A stretch of DNA of 64,000 nucleotides from Flavobacterium sp. NRK1 (GTDB lineage: Bacteria > Bacteroidota > Bacteroidia > Flavobacteriales > Flavobacteriaceae): contig NZ_JAMXLA010000001.1 in assembly GCF_024054175.1 (NCBI RefSeq), forward strand, positions 472,437 to 536,436. Reading direction: 5' to 3'. Position numbers and translations under genes: made by a program. The notes under the pieces were generated by a model, which saw only the letters and a list, made by a program, of their open reading frames with translations, made no database searches and was not told the DNA's origin. Within the stretch, counting starts at the first letter, position 1, and every line of letters begins with the position of its first letter. Shown here piece after piece: positions 46,930-55,375 of the stretch.

Positions 46930-47555
46930 GATAAAGAAATTTGGTTAGGAAAACGGTCTTTCAGTCGTTGGTCATGCGTTACAATTACTAATGCTGTACC
47001 GTATTGTTTTGCCAGATGCAAAAGCATATCTGCAACTTTAAATGCATTTTCATCGTCAAGACTTGATGTGGGTTCATCTGCCAAAAGAAGTTTTGGCTCA
47101 TTAATAAGTGCGCGGGCAATGGACACCCTTTGCTGCTGACCGATACTTAACTGTGACGGCAGTTTATGCAAATGATCTTTAAGGTCAAGCTGTTCTAAAA
47201 GCTGTTTTGCTTTTTCAGCTGCCTGCTTACCCGTTGCCAGCCATGAAGCTAGCACAACATTTTCCAGAACATTAAGCGACGCAACAAAGTAAGACTGCTG
47301 TAAAACCAATCCTATATTTTTACCGCGGAAATGATCGAGTTTCTTTTCTGAAAGTGCACCTATGTTTGTGTTCTCTATTAAAACTTCACCACTTTTAGGG
47401 CGTTGCAGCCCACCTAAAAGATGCAACAGCGTAGTTTTTCCTTTTCCTGATCCGCCTGTTATTAAAAGGCTTTCACCTGATGAGGCAGTAATGTCCGGGA
47501 ATCGGAAATCTGTACCTTTACCGTAGGAAAAGTGTATATTTTTAGTTTGTATCAT
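46926..47555 (-). CDS. ABC transporter ATP-binding protein (LolD/MacB type)
   Basis: 209 residues, a lone nucleotide-binding domain: Walker A GGSGKGKT (34-41), Q-loop in GLVLQQSYF, signature LSIGQQQRVSIARAL, Walker B LLLADEPTSSLD and switch His in VIVTHD. Size and sequence fit the LolD/MacB/FtsE subgroup. The stop overlaps the start of the permease by 4 nt, so the two act as a pair. First gene of the operon 46926-43745. Confidence 0.93.
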   Translation of the reverse strand: MIQTKNIHFSYGKGTDFRFPDITASSGESLLITGGSGKGKTTLLHLLGGLQRPKSGEVLIENTNIGALSEKKLDHFRGKNIGLVLQQSYFVASLNVLENVVLASWLATGKQAAEKAKQLLEQLDLKDHLHKLPSQLSIGQQQRVSIARALINEPKLLLADEPTSSLDDENAFKVADMLLHLAKQYGTALVIVTHDQRLKDRFPNQISLS

Positions 47556-47624
47556 GCCAATTTTAATTGACCTGCAATTTAGGGAAATTAGGCCGAGTAT
47601 AAAACATAATTAAGGAGATTATAC

Positions 47625-48017
47625 CTATGTGTTATTCCCTTCTTTATTTTCAAAAACAATAATACTTTGCAGCATTCCGTTTTTTTTATCATCATTTTCG
47701 AAAGCATATTCAAGTACTACTTCGTTATCCTGCAGAGCCTTTAAACAGCGAGCATATATAGCTTCCCTGTTTTTCATATCCGCTATTGTAAGGTCAAGCT
47801 TTATTTCTAAGACCGACCGGTGCAAAAACGGATCATCAATATATACTTTGGCATATTCGCGATCATAATTTTGGGTAAGGTTAAAATCTACAAGTTCAAA
47901 TTCATGCTTTTCCAATTTTTCCAAAACCATTCCTGACACTTCTTTTTTCCTCGACTCTTCATCATCGGGCAGATCAAACTCCCCGTCATACTTAAAGGTC
48001 ATTGTATAATTATGCAT
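47625..48017 (-). CDS. Hypothetical protein
   Basis: 130 residues, cytoplasmic by composition (no signal or membrane segment), acidic. It contains DLPDDEESRKKEVSGMVLEKLEKHEFELVDF and a VLEIKLDLTIADMKNREAIYAR segment; the alternating strand and helix pattern suggests a small alpha/beta protein. I do not recognise the family. It precedes the ABC operon by 69 nt in the same direction without a visible terminator, so it could be its first gene. Confidence 0.55.
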   Translation of the reverse strand: MHNYTMTFKYDGEFDLPDDEESRKKEVSGMVLEKLEKHEFELVDFNLTQNYDREYAKVYIDDPFLHRSVLEIKLDLTIADMKNREAIYARCLKALQDNEVVLEYAFENDDKKNGMLQSIIVFENKEGNNT

Positions 48018-48247
48018 AGCTTTTTTATTTAAAGGTAGCAGTTATATAATAATAAAAACAACGAATTAACAGATTGATAGGATTAAAAAAAACTTAAAAT
48101 AAAGATTGTATAAATTAAATATACTTTAATTTTACGCTATCAGAATGTCTTTATAAAATATAATAACAAGTAAAAGCCTTGCTTTTATACCTGCAGTCAA
48201 AGTAGAACTTAGCGGGAAATAATTATTATGAATTTTATAAAGAATAT

Positions 48248-48892
48248 ATGGAAACTACTATAAAAATAGCCGTAATAGGCGGTACCGGAAAATCAGGGAA
48301 ATTTTTAATAAAGCAATTAGCCTCACAAAACATTGCTTATAAAGCCCTCGTCAGAAATCCGGAAGATTTCGAAACCTACGGCAGTAAACCCGAAATTATT
48401 AAAGGCAGTGTAACAGACTATCAATTGGTATTGATGTTATTAAAAGATTGTGATGCTGTAGTAAGCATGCTTGGTATGGGTATTTATCCTAATCCCACCA
48501 ACATTTTTAGCGCTTCTACAAAAAACATTATCAGGGCAATGTACGAACTTGGTATTAAAAAATATATAGTAACTACAGGGCTCAGTGTAAATACACCTTT
48601 TGACAACAAAGGGGTAAAATCTAAAACGGCTACTGAATATATGTTAACTCATTATCCCGAAACTACACTTGATAAGCAGGAAGAATATGCAATACTTGCC
48701 AAAAGTGATATTGACTGGACTATGATTAGATTACCAATGATACAATTAACGGGCGAAGAAATCCCTATTGATATCAGCCTTGAAGATTGTCCCGGTGATA
48801 ACATTAGCGCAGCTTCACTGGCGTTGTTTGTTATAGAACAGCTACAAGAAGATACTTTTATAAAAAAAACGCCTTTTATAGCTAATATTTAA
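48248..48892 (+). CDS. NAD(P)-binding NmrA-like / atypical short-chain dehydrogenase
   Basis: 214 residues of the Rossmann fold: IAVIGGTGKSGKFLIKQLASQ carries the GxxGxxG dinucleotide loop (10-16), followed by ALVRNPEDF, a VSMLGMG strand and KYIVTTGLSVNTP. No Tyr-x-x-x-Lys SDR catalytic pair stands out, as usual for atypical members that act as NADPH sensors, anti-sigma-like regulators or small reductases. Monocistronic, ending in a shared bidirectional terminator. Substrate unknown. Confidence 0.8.
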   Translation: METTIKIAVIGGTGKSGKFLIKQLASQNIAYKALVRNPEDFETYGSKPEIIKGSVTDYQLVLMLLKDCDAVVSMLGMGIYPNPTNIFSASTKNIIRAMYELGIKKYIVTTGLSVNTPFDNKGVKSKTATEYMLTHYPETTLDKQEEYAILAKSDIDWTMIRLPMIQLTGEEIPIDISLEDCPGDNISAASLALFVIEQLQEDTFIKKTPFIANI

Positions 48893-48896
48893 AACA

Positions 48897-48924
48897 AAAC
48901 TGTGAACCTTTTGGTTCACAGTTT
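48897..48924. terminator. Bidirectional terminator
   Basis: Perfect 12-bp stem AAACTGTGAACC (48897-48908) and GGTTCACAGTTT (48913-48924) with a TTTT loop, between the convergent genes ending at 48892 and 48941. A/T-rich flanks on both sides. Confidence 0.8.
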
Positions 48925-48940
48925 CTATTTTGATTGATGA

Positions 48941-49365
48941 TTATTCTAAAACTATAATTTCCTGTTTAGGATTTTTCATTCTTATTTTAACTAGACTATA
49001 ATGCCATTCACCTCTGATTTTGTCAGCAATAACATCCATTTCCCTTTACCTTTTTTACCATTTACTCTTACAGACAGCTTTACTTTCTGGTTATTATTTC
49101 TATAATCAACAGTACTTTCCAGTATAGCCATTTTATCTACATCCGAAAGCCGGCCTAATACTTTTTGTACCTGTTCATTATCATTACATTTTTCTATAGC
49201 TTTTTTATAAAGAACCTCATCTTTAAAAGCCGTTGCAAAATTTGAAGCATTACCAGCAGATCCCAATAGTAATACAGCCAATAATACTAGTAAAAAACTA
49301 AAAGGAACAAACCATTTCCAGTTACGTTTCAGCCAGCTTTTATCTTCAGATGTTTCGTTACTCAT
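48941..49365 (-). pseudogene. Coa1-family-like membrane protein, frameshifted near the C-terminus
   Basis: The frame from 49365 reads MSNETSEDKSWLKRNWKWFV, a single membrane helix (about 17-37), and a periplasmic domain resembling the cytochrome-oxidase-assembly-factor Coa1 family found in bacteria. After VNGKKGKGK it runs out of family pattern and stops at 48991. One frame over, starting at the same point, the sequence reads EMDVIADKIRGEWHYSLVKI and continues to a stop at 48941, which is the expected continuation of this family (GKG, then a strand and a G-E/K-W motif). One extra base in the GGG tract at 49042-49044 (plus-strand CCC) would restore a 141-residue protein. Either a real frameshift or a sequence error. 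Confidence 0.75.
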
Positions 49366-49448
49366 AATATCCCTTTTAAAAATAACGACTGAACGCAGAT
49401 TTTGTTACAGGAAATAGTAAAACAAATCTTATATAGAAGATTAATCTT

Positions 49449-50147
49449 TTAAAGCATTCCTTCATCAGCAAAACTTAAGTACCCCGTTTCGGTTACAATA
49501 ACATGATCCAGTACATTAATACTTAATGCCTGTCCTGCAGATTTTAGCTGTCGGGTTATTTGTTTATCGGGTTCACTTGCCTGTAATGCTCCTGAAGGAT
49601 GGTTGTGCACTAATATAATTCCTGTTGCATTTTGTTCTAAAGCGGTTTTGAATACAATACGAACATCTACTACAGTGCCTGTAATTCCGCCTTTGCTCAA
49701 CTGTGCCTTGTAAGTAACCTTATTAGAATTATTAAGGTATAATATCCAGAATTCCTCATGCGGGAGTTCGCCAATTAAAGGCTGCATAATTTCAAATACT
49801 GCACGGCTGGAAGTAATACGCTTAAGATCAACTCCTGCCTCATCGCGCCTTCTTCTACCCAATTCCATTGCAGCGGCAATAGTAATAGCCTTAGCTTCTC
49901 CTATACCTTTAAAATCCATAAGCTGTTGCAGACTTTGTTTACCTAATGCATTGAGATTGTTATCTACACTGGCCAATATACGCTTACTTAATTCTACTGC
50001 ACTTTCGTTGCGGCTGCCGGAACCAATAAGTATAGCTATAAGTTCGGCGTCACTAAGCGCTGATTTCCCTTTAAGCATAAGCTTTTCACGTGGCTTATCA
50101 TCTTCAGCCCAGTATTTAATTGAGAAAGTTCCCTGGTTCCCCTCCAT
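49449..50147 (-). CDS. radC: RadC-family JAB/MPN-domain protein
   Basis: 232 residues: an N-terminal helix-hairpin-helix domain (about 10-100, PREKLMLKGKSALSDAELIAILIGSG and MDFKGIGEAKAITIAAAMELGRR) and a RadC/JAB metalloprotease-like domain (about 105-232) with the JAMM motif HNHPSGALQASEPD. Called a DNA-repair protein historically, but its biochemical role is unsettled; RadC domains occur often in mobile elements, while this one looks chromosomal. Monocistronic. Confidence 0.93.
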   Translation of the reverse strand: MEGNQGTFSIKYWAEDDKPREKLMLKGKSALSDAELIAILIGSGSRNESAVELSKRILASVDNNLNALGKQSLQQLMDFKGIGEAKAITIAAAMELGRRRRDEAGVDLKRITSSRAVFEIMQPLIGELPHEEFWILYLNNSNKVTYKAQLSKGGITGTVVDVRIVFKTALEQNATGIILVHNHPSGALQASEPDKQITRQLKSAGQALSINVLDHVIVTETGYLSFADEGML

Positions 50148-50241
50148 AATAAAGATTGTATGCTACTAATGTAATAAAAAGGCTACTTACAGATATACTA
50201 TAACTAATAATTATTTCGTTTTCCTATTAAACCACCTCATT

Positions 50242-50847
50242 ATGAAACACTTATTATTACTACTATCTTTAGTTTTTCACCCTCCTCTCCATTATGAGAA
50301 AAAAGTGATTACTAAACCATCCGTTCAAAAAGATTTTTATGAAAAACTCTGTGATGCTGCGGTAGCATTAACCAAAGATAATGTAGAATACGATCCGGCT
50401 TATTATGCTATCCCTTATCCTAACGGTGATGTACCAAATGACAAAGGTGTTTGTACTGATGTAGTAATAAGAGCATATAGAAAACTTAGAATAGACCTTC
50501 AAAAAGAAGTGCACCTTGACATGAAGCAGCATTTTGAAGTATATCCTAAAACCTGGGGTTTAAAAACGACTGATACTAATATAGATCACAGAAGGGTACC
50601 TAACCTTGAAGTTTTCTTTAAGCGAAAAGGAGAAGAAAAAGCAATAACCCAAAATGCAGCAGATTATCAGCCCGGTGATATTGTGACATGGCGTCTTAAT
50701 GGAAAATTACCCCATATAGGTATTGTAATAAATAAAAAATCAATATCAGGCAGATATAAAATAGTACATAACATTGGCTACGGACAGGTAATAGATGATT
50801 GCCTGTTTGACTATCCTATTCAAGGGCATTACCGGTATAAAAAATAA
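50242..50847 (+). CDS. DUF1287 exported protein (NlpC/P60-like amidase fold)
   Basis: 201 residues with a short hydrophobic N-terminus (KHLLLLLSLVFHPPL), then the DUF1287 domain: VEYDPAYYAIPYPNGDVPNDKGVCTDVVIRAYR supplies a Cys-x-Asp on a helix and GDIVTWRLNGKLPHIGIVIN a conserved His, the arrangement of papain-like NlpC/P60 hydrolases. Probably a cell-envelope enzyme, perhaps on peptidoglycan; no activity is known to me. Mpl, a peptidoglycan-recycling ligase, lies beyond the adjacent gene-free region. Confidence 0.85.
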   Translation: MKHLLLLLSLVFHPPLHYEKKVITKPSVQKDFYEKLCDAAVALTKDNVEYDPAYYAIPYPNGDVPNDKGVCTDVVIRAYRKLRIDLQKEVHLDMKQHFEVYPKTWGLKTTDTNIDHRRVPNLEVFFKRKGEEKAITQNAADYQPGDIVTWRLNGKLPHIGIVINKKSISGRYKIVHNIGYGQVIDDCLFDYPIQGHYRYKK

Positions 50848-50875
50848 AAATCAGGCTGCTTAACCTACAGCCTGA
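50837..50875 (-). terminator. Minus-strand terminator without an annotated upstream gene
   Basis: TCAGGCTG (50851-50858) with CAGCCTGA (50868-50875), 9-nt loop. On the minus strand a T-rich tract follows (TTTTTATTTTTT); on the plus strand only A follows. The gene to its left is on the plus strand, so it would end a minus-strand transcript from the gene-free region to the right. Confidence 0.65.
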
Positions 50876-51142
50876 TAAAAAAAACGATGATAACCATGTT
50901 CCACGATCATAAGGTAAAGTAATAAACTCTTTTACTATGCCCTGACCAGGCATATCATAAAGAAATCATAGCAATTTCTCCCATTCGAAAATAGTATTCA
51001 TTACAAACCATAACCGGAAAAATCACCGAAAAAAAATGCTTTAAATAAAACAGGGCTATAAAGATATTAATGTAATACCCTAAATTCACCCATAATCTTT
51101 ATGCACCTGTTTTAAAAATTTTATAATTATAAAAAAGGAAAA

Positions 51143-51220
51143 GGGCTGCTTAAACTATGCTAAACCTAATATTACAATAATATGCAGACGCACTACTTTC
51201 TGCATATCTAAAAGCAGCCC
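51143..51220 (-). ncRNA. Compound stem-loop, candidate small RNA
   Basis: Outer stem GGGCTGCTT (51143-51151) with AAGCAGCCC (51212-51220), inner stem ATATGCAGA (51180-51188) with TCTGCATAT (51199-51207), both perfect 9-bp helices, with a 28-nt internal loop on one side and 4 nt on the other. On the minus strand the outer stem is followed by TTTTCCTTTTTT. No family recognised; strand is inferred from the T-rich tract. Confidence 0.4.
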
Positions 51221-51483
51221 AAATCCTAATTTCTTTCACTAACATGTGGCATCATTAGTTTTAACAGTCATACTTTAAACTATGGTAACTGATCTTAACC
51301 TTAGTATTTCCCTCTCGGTTATTTTCCGCAAGATTAGCTAATATTTTATTTAGAATTTATAGCTTCACGCAGAAAACAATTGGAAAAAAAGTGACAAAAC
51401 ACTGGTTTTTAAGCGACATACAGCTAATAAATATTTGATTATCAAAAAAATAAGCCACCAATTATTCATTACCGCAATGCAAT

Positions 51484-51521
51484 AAAAAAAGCCCCGTTAC
51501 ATAATTGCAACAGGGCTTTTT
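51484..51521 (-). terminator. Terminator of mpl
   Basis: AAAAAGCCCCGTT with AACAGGGCTTTTT (one C/A mismatch), 10-nt loop, 16 nt after the mpl stop; T-runs on both strands. Confidence 0.8.
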
Positions 51522-51537
51522 AAAAGTGATTTCCTTA

Positions 51538-52896
51538 TTAAATAAGTGTTTTAACTTCGTCAAAATTGAGTCCTCCATAATTTCCGGAACTCATAAGCAA
51601 TAAAGCTACGCCTTCTGTCCCATATTTAAGTTCATAGAGATATTCTTTAAACGCTGCCGGGTTGGTATAGATAATTAAATCCTCACGATTAAAAGCTTTC
51701 GCTATCTGTTCATAAGTAACTTCTTCAAGCTGTTTTATCTTTACTGCATCGGGCGAATAAAAAACTACAGCAACATCTGCATTATCCAGAGCGCCTTCGT
51801 ACTCCTTTAAAAACTCTGCATTAAGACTGCTGTAAGTATGCAGTTCAAGGCAGGCAATAAGTGTTTTTTCAGGATACTGTTCTTTCACTGCTTTTGTAGT
51901 AGCAACCACTTTGCTTGGTGAGTGCGCAAAATCTTTATAAGCTACATTTTTACCATTTTCAGCAATTTTTTCAAGGCGTTTGCTTGCACCTTTAAAGCTG
52001 GCTATAGCTTCATAAAAATCGGCTTCATCTACACCCATATTCTGACAGATCCATTTCGCTCCTGCAAGATTATTAAGGTTATGTGCTCCAAAAACTTCGA
52101 TAGGCATAGCACCCTCCGGTGTTTCAAGATAGGTAACTCCATTCTGCACAGTATAATCAGGAGTATGATAAGGCAGTTTACGTATAGGATTTGTAGCTGC
52201 TTCTGCCACACGTTTTACTTCAGGATCATTTTCGTTATATACTAAAATACCTCCGTTTGTAATTTTTTCAATAAAAATTTCAAACTGTTCAACATAGTTT
52301 TCATAAGTCGGGAATACATTGATATGGTCCCAGGCAATACCGCTTATCAAAGCTATATTTGGCTGGTACAGATGAAATTTAGGCCTGCGATCCATAGGTG
52401 AAGATAGGTATTCATCACCCTCAAGCACAATAAAGTCGTTATCTTCAGTAAGATGAACCATCGTATCAAAACCTTCAAGCAGGGCACCTACCATATAATC
52501 TACATCTATATTATGATAATGCATAACATGCAATATCATACTTGTAATAGTAGTTTTACCATGAGAACCACCTATTACCACCCGGGTTTTATTTTTAGAC
52601 TGTTCGTAAAGAAATTCAGGATACGAATAAATTTTAAGTCCCAGTTCCTGAGCCTTCAGCAATTCAGGATTATCTGCTTTGGCGTGCATTCCTAATATTA
52701 CAGCCTCAATATCGGCAGTTATTTTTTCAGGAAACCACCCCATCTCAGCAGGTAATAATCCTTTCTTTTGAAGTCGGGAAAGAGAAGGTTCAAAAATGGC
52801 ATCATCGCTGCCTGTTACCTGATATCCTTTTGAGTGAAGTGCCAGTGCAAGATTGTGCATGGCAGCACCGCCTATAGCTATAAAATGTGTACGCAT
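51538..52896 (-). CDS. mpl: UDP-N-acetylmuramate:L-alanyl-gamma-D-glutamyl-meso-diaminopimelate ligase
   Basis: 452 residues of the Mur-ligase family. N-terminal Rossmann-like domain (RTHFIAIGGAAMHNLALALHSKG, TGSDDAIFEPSLSRLQKKGL), central ATPase domain with P-loop GSHGKTT (110-116) and LEGDEYLSS (Lys/Asp region), and a C-terminal domain with ACLELHTYSSLNAEFL. Mpl reattaches recovered murein tripeptide to UDP-MurNAc; the AAMHNLAL segment and lack of the MurC GxGGxGMS loop separate it from MurC. Preceded by the S46 peptidase gene on the same strand, which ends in its own terminator. Confidence 0.93.
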   Translation of the reverse strand: MRTHFIAIGGAAMHNLALALHSKGYQVTGSDDAIFEPSLSRLQKKGLLPAEMGWFPEKITADIEAVILGMHAKADNPELLKAQELGLKIYSYPEFLYEQSKNKTRVVIGGSHGKTTITSMILHVMHYHNIDVDYMVGALLEGFDTMVHLTEDNDFIVLEGDEYLSSPMDRRPKFHLYQPNIALISGIAWDHINVFPTYENYVEQFEIFIEKITNGGILVYNENDPEVKRVAEAATNPIRKLPYHTPDYTVQNGVTYLETPEGAMPIEVFGAHNLNNLAGAKWICQNMGVDEADFYEAIASFKGASKRLEKIAENGKNVAYKDFAHSPSKVVATTKAVKEQYPEKTLIACLELHTYSSLNAEFLKEYEGALDNADVAVVFYSPDAVKIKQLEEVTYEQIAKAFNREDLIIYTNPAAFKEYLYELKYGTEGVALLLMSSGNYGGLNFDEVKTLI

Positions 52897-52955
52897 TCTT
52901 ATTATTTCTTAAGATGTCAAATGTAGCCAAAATGATAGAATTAATTACTGCTAAA

Positions 52956-52987
52956 CAAAAAAATCCGCCCCTCAGTGAGGAACGGAT
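52956..52987 (-). terminator. Terminator of the S46 peptidase gene
   Basis: ATCCG...CCTC pairs with GAGG...CGGAT across small internal mismatches (52963-52987), followed on the minus strand by eight T (52956-52963). Lies 32 nt after the stop. Confidence 0.75.
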
Positions 52988-53019
52988 CTTTCAATATGAA
53001 CTTAATTATATAATCGAAA

Positions 53020-55164
53020 TTATTTCACGATTGTCATTTCGTCAACTATGTGTTTTGCATTTGAGTACTTGTCTATAATCCAAAGTACGTAACGAATATC
53101 TACATTTATAGTTCTTTGCAGGTCTTTGTCAAAAATAACATCTCCAGCCATAGCTTCAATGTTACCGTCAAAAGCAAGACCTATAAGCTCACCTTTACCG
53201 TTAAGTACCGGAGAACCTGAGTTACCACCTGTAATATCATTATCTGTAAGGAAGTTTACAGGCATATAACCTGCTTTATCTGCATACTGACCGAAATCTT
53301 TTTGCTCATAAAGATCTAATAATCTTTTTGGCAGGTCAAATTCTTCATCATTTGGTTTGTATTTTGCTACTTCACCTTTCATAGTAGTATAGTAGTTTTT
53401 CTTAGCGTCATTTCTCTTATCTTTAGGAAGCGCTCTAACTTTACCATATGTTAAACGAAGCGTACTGTTAGCATCAGGATAGTATTTAGCATCCGGATTT
53501 GCCTCTCTCATACCCTCTACAAGTAAACGGAATGCTTTAGAATATTCTGCATCAAGTTTTTGCTGCTCTTCAGACTTAGCCCTGTATTGATTTAAAAGAT
53601 CTGTTGACAGTAAATATAAAGGGTCGTTTTTCAATACCTCTATATTAGGATTAGCCATATAAGCCTCTAAAGTTTCTTTTGAAGCAAATATACTTTTTGC
53701 AAACGCATCGTTGATATATGCTGTATAATCGTAATTATTTTCCTTACCTATTTTTGCAACAAGAGGTGCTATTTCATATCCGGTAGATTTTGTTGCATAT
53801 AAATGTAATTGTGCAGCAAGAACATCTTTTTCTATTGGCTCATACATTGTACCATATGCCTCATCAATATAAGCTTCAAGGTCTTCTTTCATAGCTGCCC
53901 TTCCAGGCTCGTTAGCATTTGTATATTGTTCAAGACCCCGGCCTAAACTATAAGGTGTTACTGCAAAAGCACTTGTTCTAAGCATACCTATAAGATAATT
54001 ATCCTGACGTGCCTTTTCATTAGTTTTAGCATAATAATTGTTTATTGTCGCAATTACATCACCATATTTAGCTTTATTTTCAGGTTTATTAGCCCATTTA
54101 TTAAAATCAGCTTCTGCTTTGGCTTTTGTAGCTGCGGTTTTATGTTTAGTAAGCGCATCTATCATTCCCTGACGGTTTTTCCAGTAGTTAGCTACCTGAG
54201 CATATTTTGAAGCATAGTTAAGGCGCACTTTGTCGCTCTTATCCATGTACACTTTCATTTTATCCATTCCCAGTTTAGACGACTCAACCCATGCAGGATA
54301 AGCAAACTTAACATTTTGCTCTATACCGGCAGCCGGCATCCAGCGGTTAGTACGGCCGGGGTAACCAAGAATCATGGCAAAATCGTTTTCCTGAACACCT
54401 TTTAAACTTACCGGAAGGTAATGTTTAGGTTTAAGCGGAACATTGTTTGGGGAATATTCTGCAGGACTACCATCTGGATTTGCATATACGCGAAACATAG
54501 AGAAATCACCTGTATGACGAGGCCATTCCCAGTTGTCTGTATCTCCACCAAATTTACCAATACTTTCAGGAGGATTACCTACTAAACGAACATCGTTATA
54601 ATCCTGATAAACAAAATAATAGTATTCATTACCCTGAAAGAAAGGACGAACAGAAACTACATATTTACCGTTTTCGCTATTTTCTTTTTCAATAACAGCA
54701 CTTTCCTGTTGTATTGCTTTTTCTCTTTCGGCTTCTGTCATAGAAGGATTTACTTTCCCAAGTATTCTTTTTGACACATCATCCATTCTTACAAAGAAAC
54801 GGACAGAAAGACTTTTTGGTTTAAGCTCTCCCTCTCGGTTAGCAGCCCAAAATCCATTTTTAAGCCAGTTTGCTTCAGGACTGGAAAGTTCAGCAATAGC
54901 TTCATAACCACAGTGGTGATTAGTAAGCACAAGACCATCTTTAGATATGATCTCTGCAGTACAGCCTCCGTCAAACTGAACGATAGCATCTTTTAAACTA
55001 TGGTTGTTAATGCTGTAAATCTCTTCAGAGGTTAACTGCAGTCCCATTTTTTCCATATCCCTGTGGTTAAGACGCTCAATAAACATCAGGAACCACATTC
55101 CCTCGTCCGCTCTTACAGGAAGAACCATAAGCGACATGGTAAGGAATAAAATTAATTTTTTCAT
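53020..55164 (-). CDS. S46-family dipeptidyl-peptidase (DPP7-like)
   Basis: 714 residues with a signal peptide (MKKLILFLTMSLMVLPVRA). Chymotrypsin-like halves carry the catalytic His84 in TNHHCGYEAI and the nucleophile Ser in DITGGNSGSPVLNG (about residue 650); a long helical domain (about 250-560) between them is the S46 hallmark that measures the dipeptide from the N-terminus. The residue that sets the S1 pocket appears as Gly in GLAFDGN, as in DPP7 (hydrophobic P1), whereas DPP11 has Arg; this is from memory of the Porphyromonas enzymes. Periplasmic, provides dipeptides for uptake. Confidence 0.92.
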   Translation of the reverse strand: MKKLILFLTMSLMVLPVRADEGMWFLMFIERLNHRDMEKMGLQLTSEEIYSINNHSLKDAIVQFDGGCTAEIISKDGLVLTNHHCGYEAIAELSSPEANWLKNGFWAANREGELKPKSLSVRFFVRMDDVSKRILGKVNPSMTEAEREKAIQQESAVIEKENSENGKYVVSVRPFFQGNEYYYFVYQDYNDVRLVGNPPESIGKFGGDTDNWEWPRHTGDFSMFRVYANPDGSPAEYSPNNVPLKPKHYLPVSLKGVQENDFAMILGYPGRTNRWMPAAGIEQNVKFAYPAWVESSKLGMDKMKVYMDKSDKVRLNYASKYAQVANYWKNRQGMIDALTKHKTAATKAKAEADFNKWANKPENKAKYGDVIATINNYYAKTNEKARQDNYLIGMLRTSAFAVTPYSLGRGLEQYTNANEPGRAAMKEDLEAYIDEAYGTMYEPIEKDVLAAQLHLYATKSTGYEIAPLVAKIGKENNYDYTAYINDAFAKSIFASKETLEAYMANPNIEVLKNDPLYLLSTDLLNQYRAKSEEQQKLDAEYSKAFRLLVEGMREANPDAKYYPDANSTLRLTYGKVRALPKDKRNDAKKNYYTTMKGEVAKYKPNDEEFDLPKRLLDLYEQKDFGQYADKAGYMPVNFLTDNDITGGNSGSPVLNGKGELIGLAFDGNIEAMAGDVIFDKDLQRTINVDIRYVLWIIDKYSNAKHIVDEMTIVK

Positions 55165-55256
55165 TTGTTGTGGATAAAGTTAATAGTTGTAGTTAATAGT
55201 CACTACAAGTTCATTATTGTTACAGTGAATGATTAACTATTTTAAGTTTAGTGGTG

Positions 55257-55287
55257 CGAATATACTTTATTTTGCGAATTTGGTAAA
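55257..55287 (-). promoter_or_regulatory. Probable promoter of the S46 peptidase gene
   Basis: Minus strand TTTA (55284-55287), 19-nt spacer, TATATTCG (55257-55264), the same variant form as the gltA promoter. Implies a leader of about 85 nt. Confidence 0.45.
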
Positions 55288-55375
55288 ATTATACGCTGAT
55301 AAATCAAGAATACCATAGTTTATATGCAATGAGTAATCTAAAAAATATTGGTAAATTCGTCAAAATTTAAACTAA

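Larger units (their letters stand above)
50848..51537. other. 690-bp region without a protein gene
   Basis: Between the DUF1287 gene and mpl. It contains a minus-strand terminator at the left (50837-50875), a compound stem-loop in the middle (51143-51220), and the mpl terminator at the right (51484-51521). The word GGCTGCTTAA appears twice (50854-50863 and 51144-51153), once in each of the two left structures. I found no credible short open reading frame, tRNA, tmRNA, SRP or RNase P signature. A small non-coding RNA on the minus strand is the simplest reading. Confidence 0.5.

Noticed and set aside
49040..49050. Programmed -1 ribosomal frameshift in the Coa1-like gene
   Set aside because: The zero-frame codons AAA GGG AAA do not form a heptameric X-XXY-YYZ slip site and no strong downstream stem is evident; a simple indel is more likely.
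49449..50147. RadC as a marker of a mobile element
   Set aside because: No recombinase, antirestriction or phage gene nearby and full HhH plus JAMM domains; it reads as the chromosomal copy.
50848..51537. tmRNA, RNase P RNA, SRP RNA or tRNA in the gene-free region
   Set aside because: None of the conserved elements I know for these RNAs (for example GGAAGGAAGCAGCC-like SRP loop or a tRNA T-loop GTTCRA) is present.
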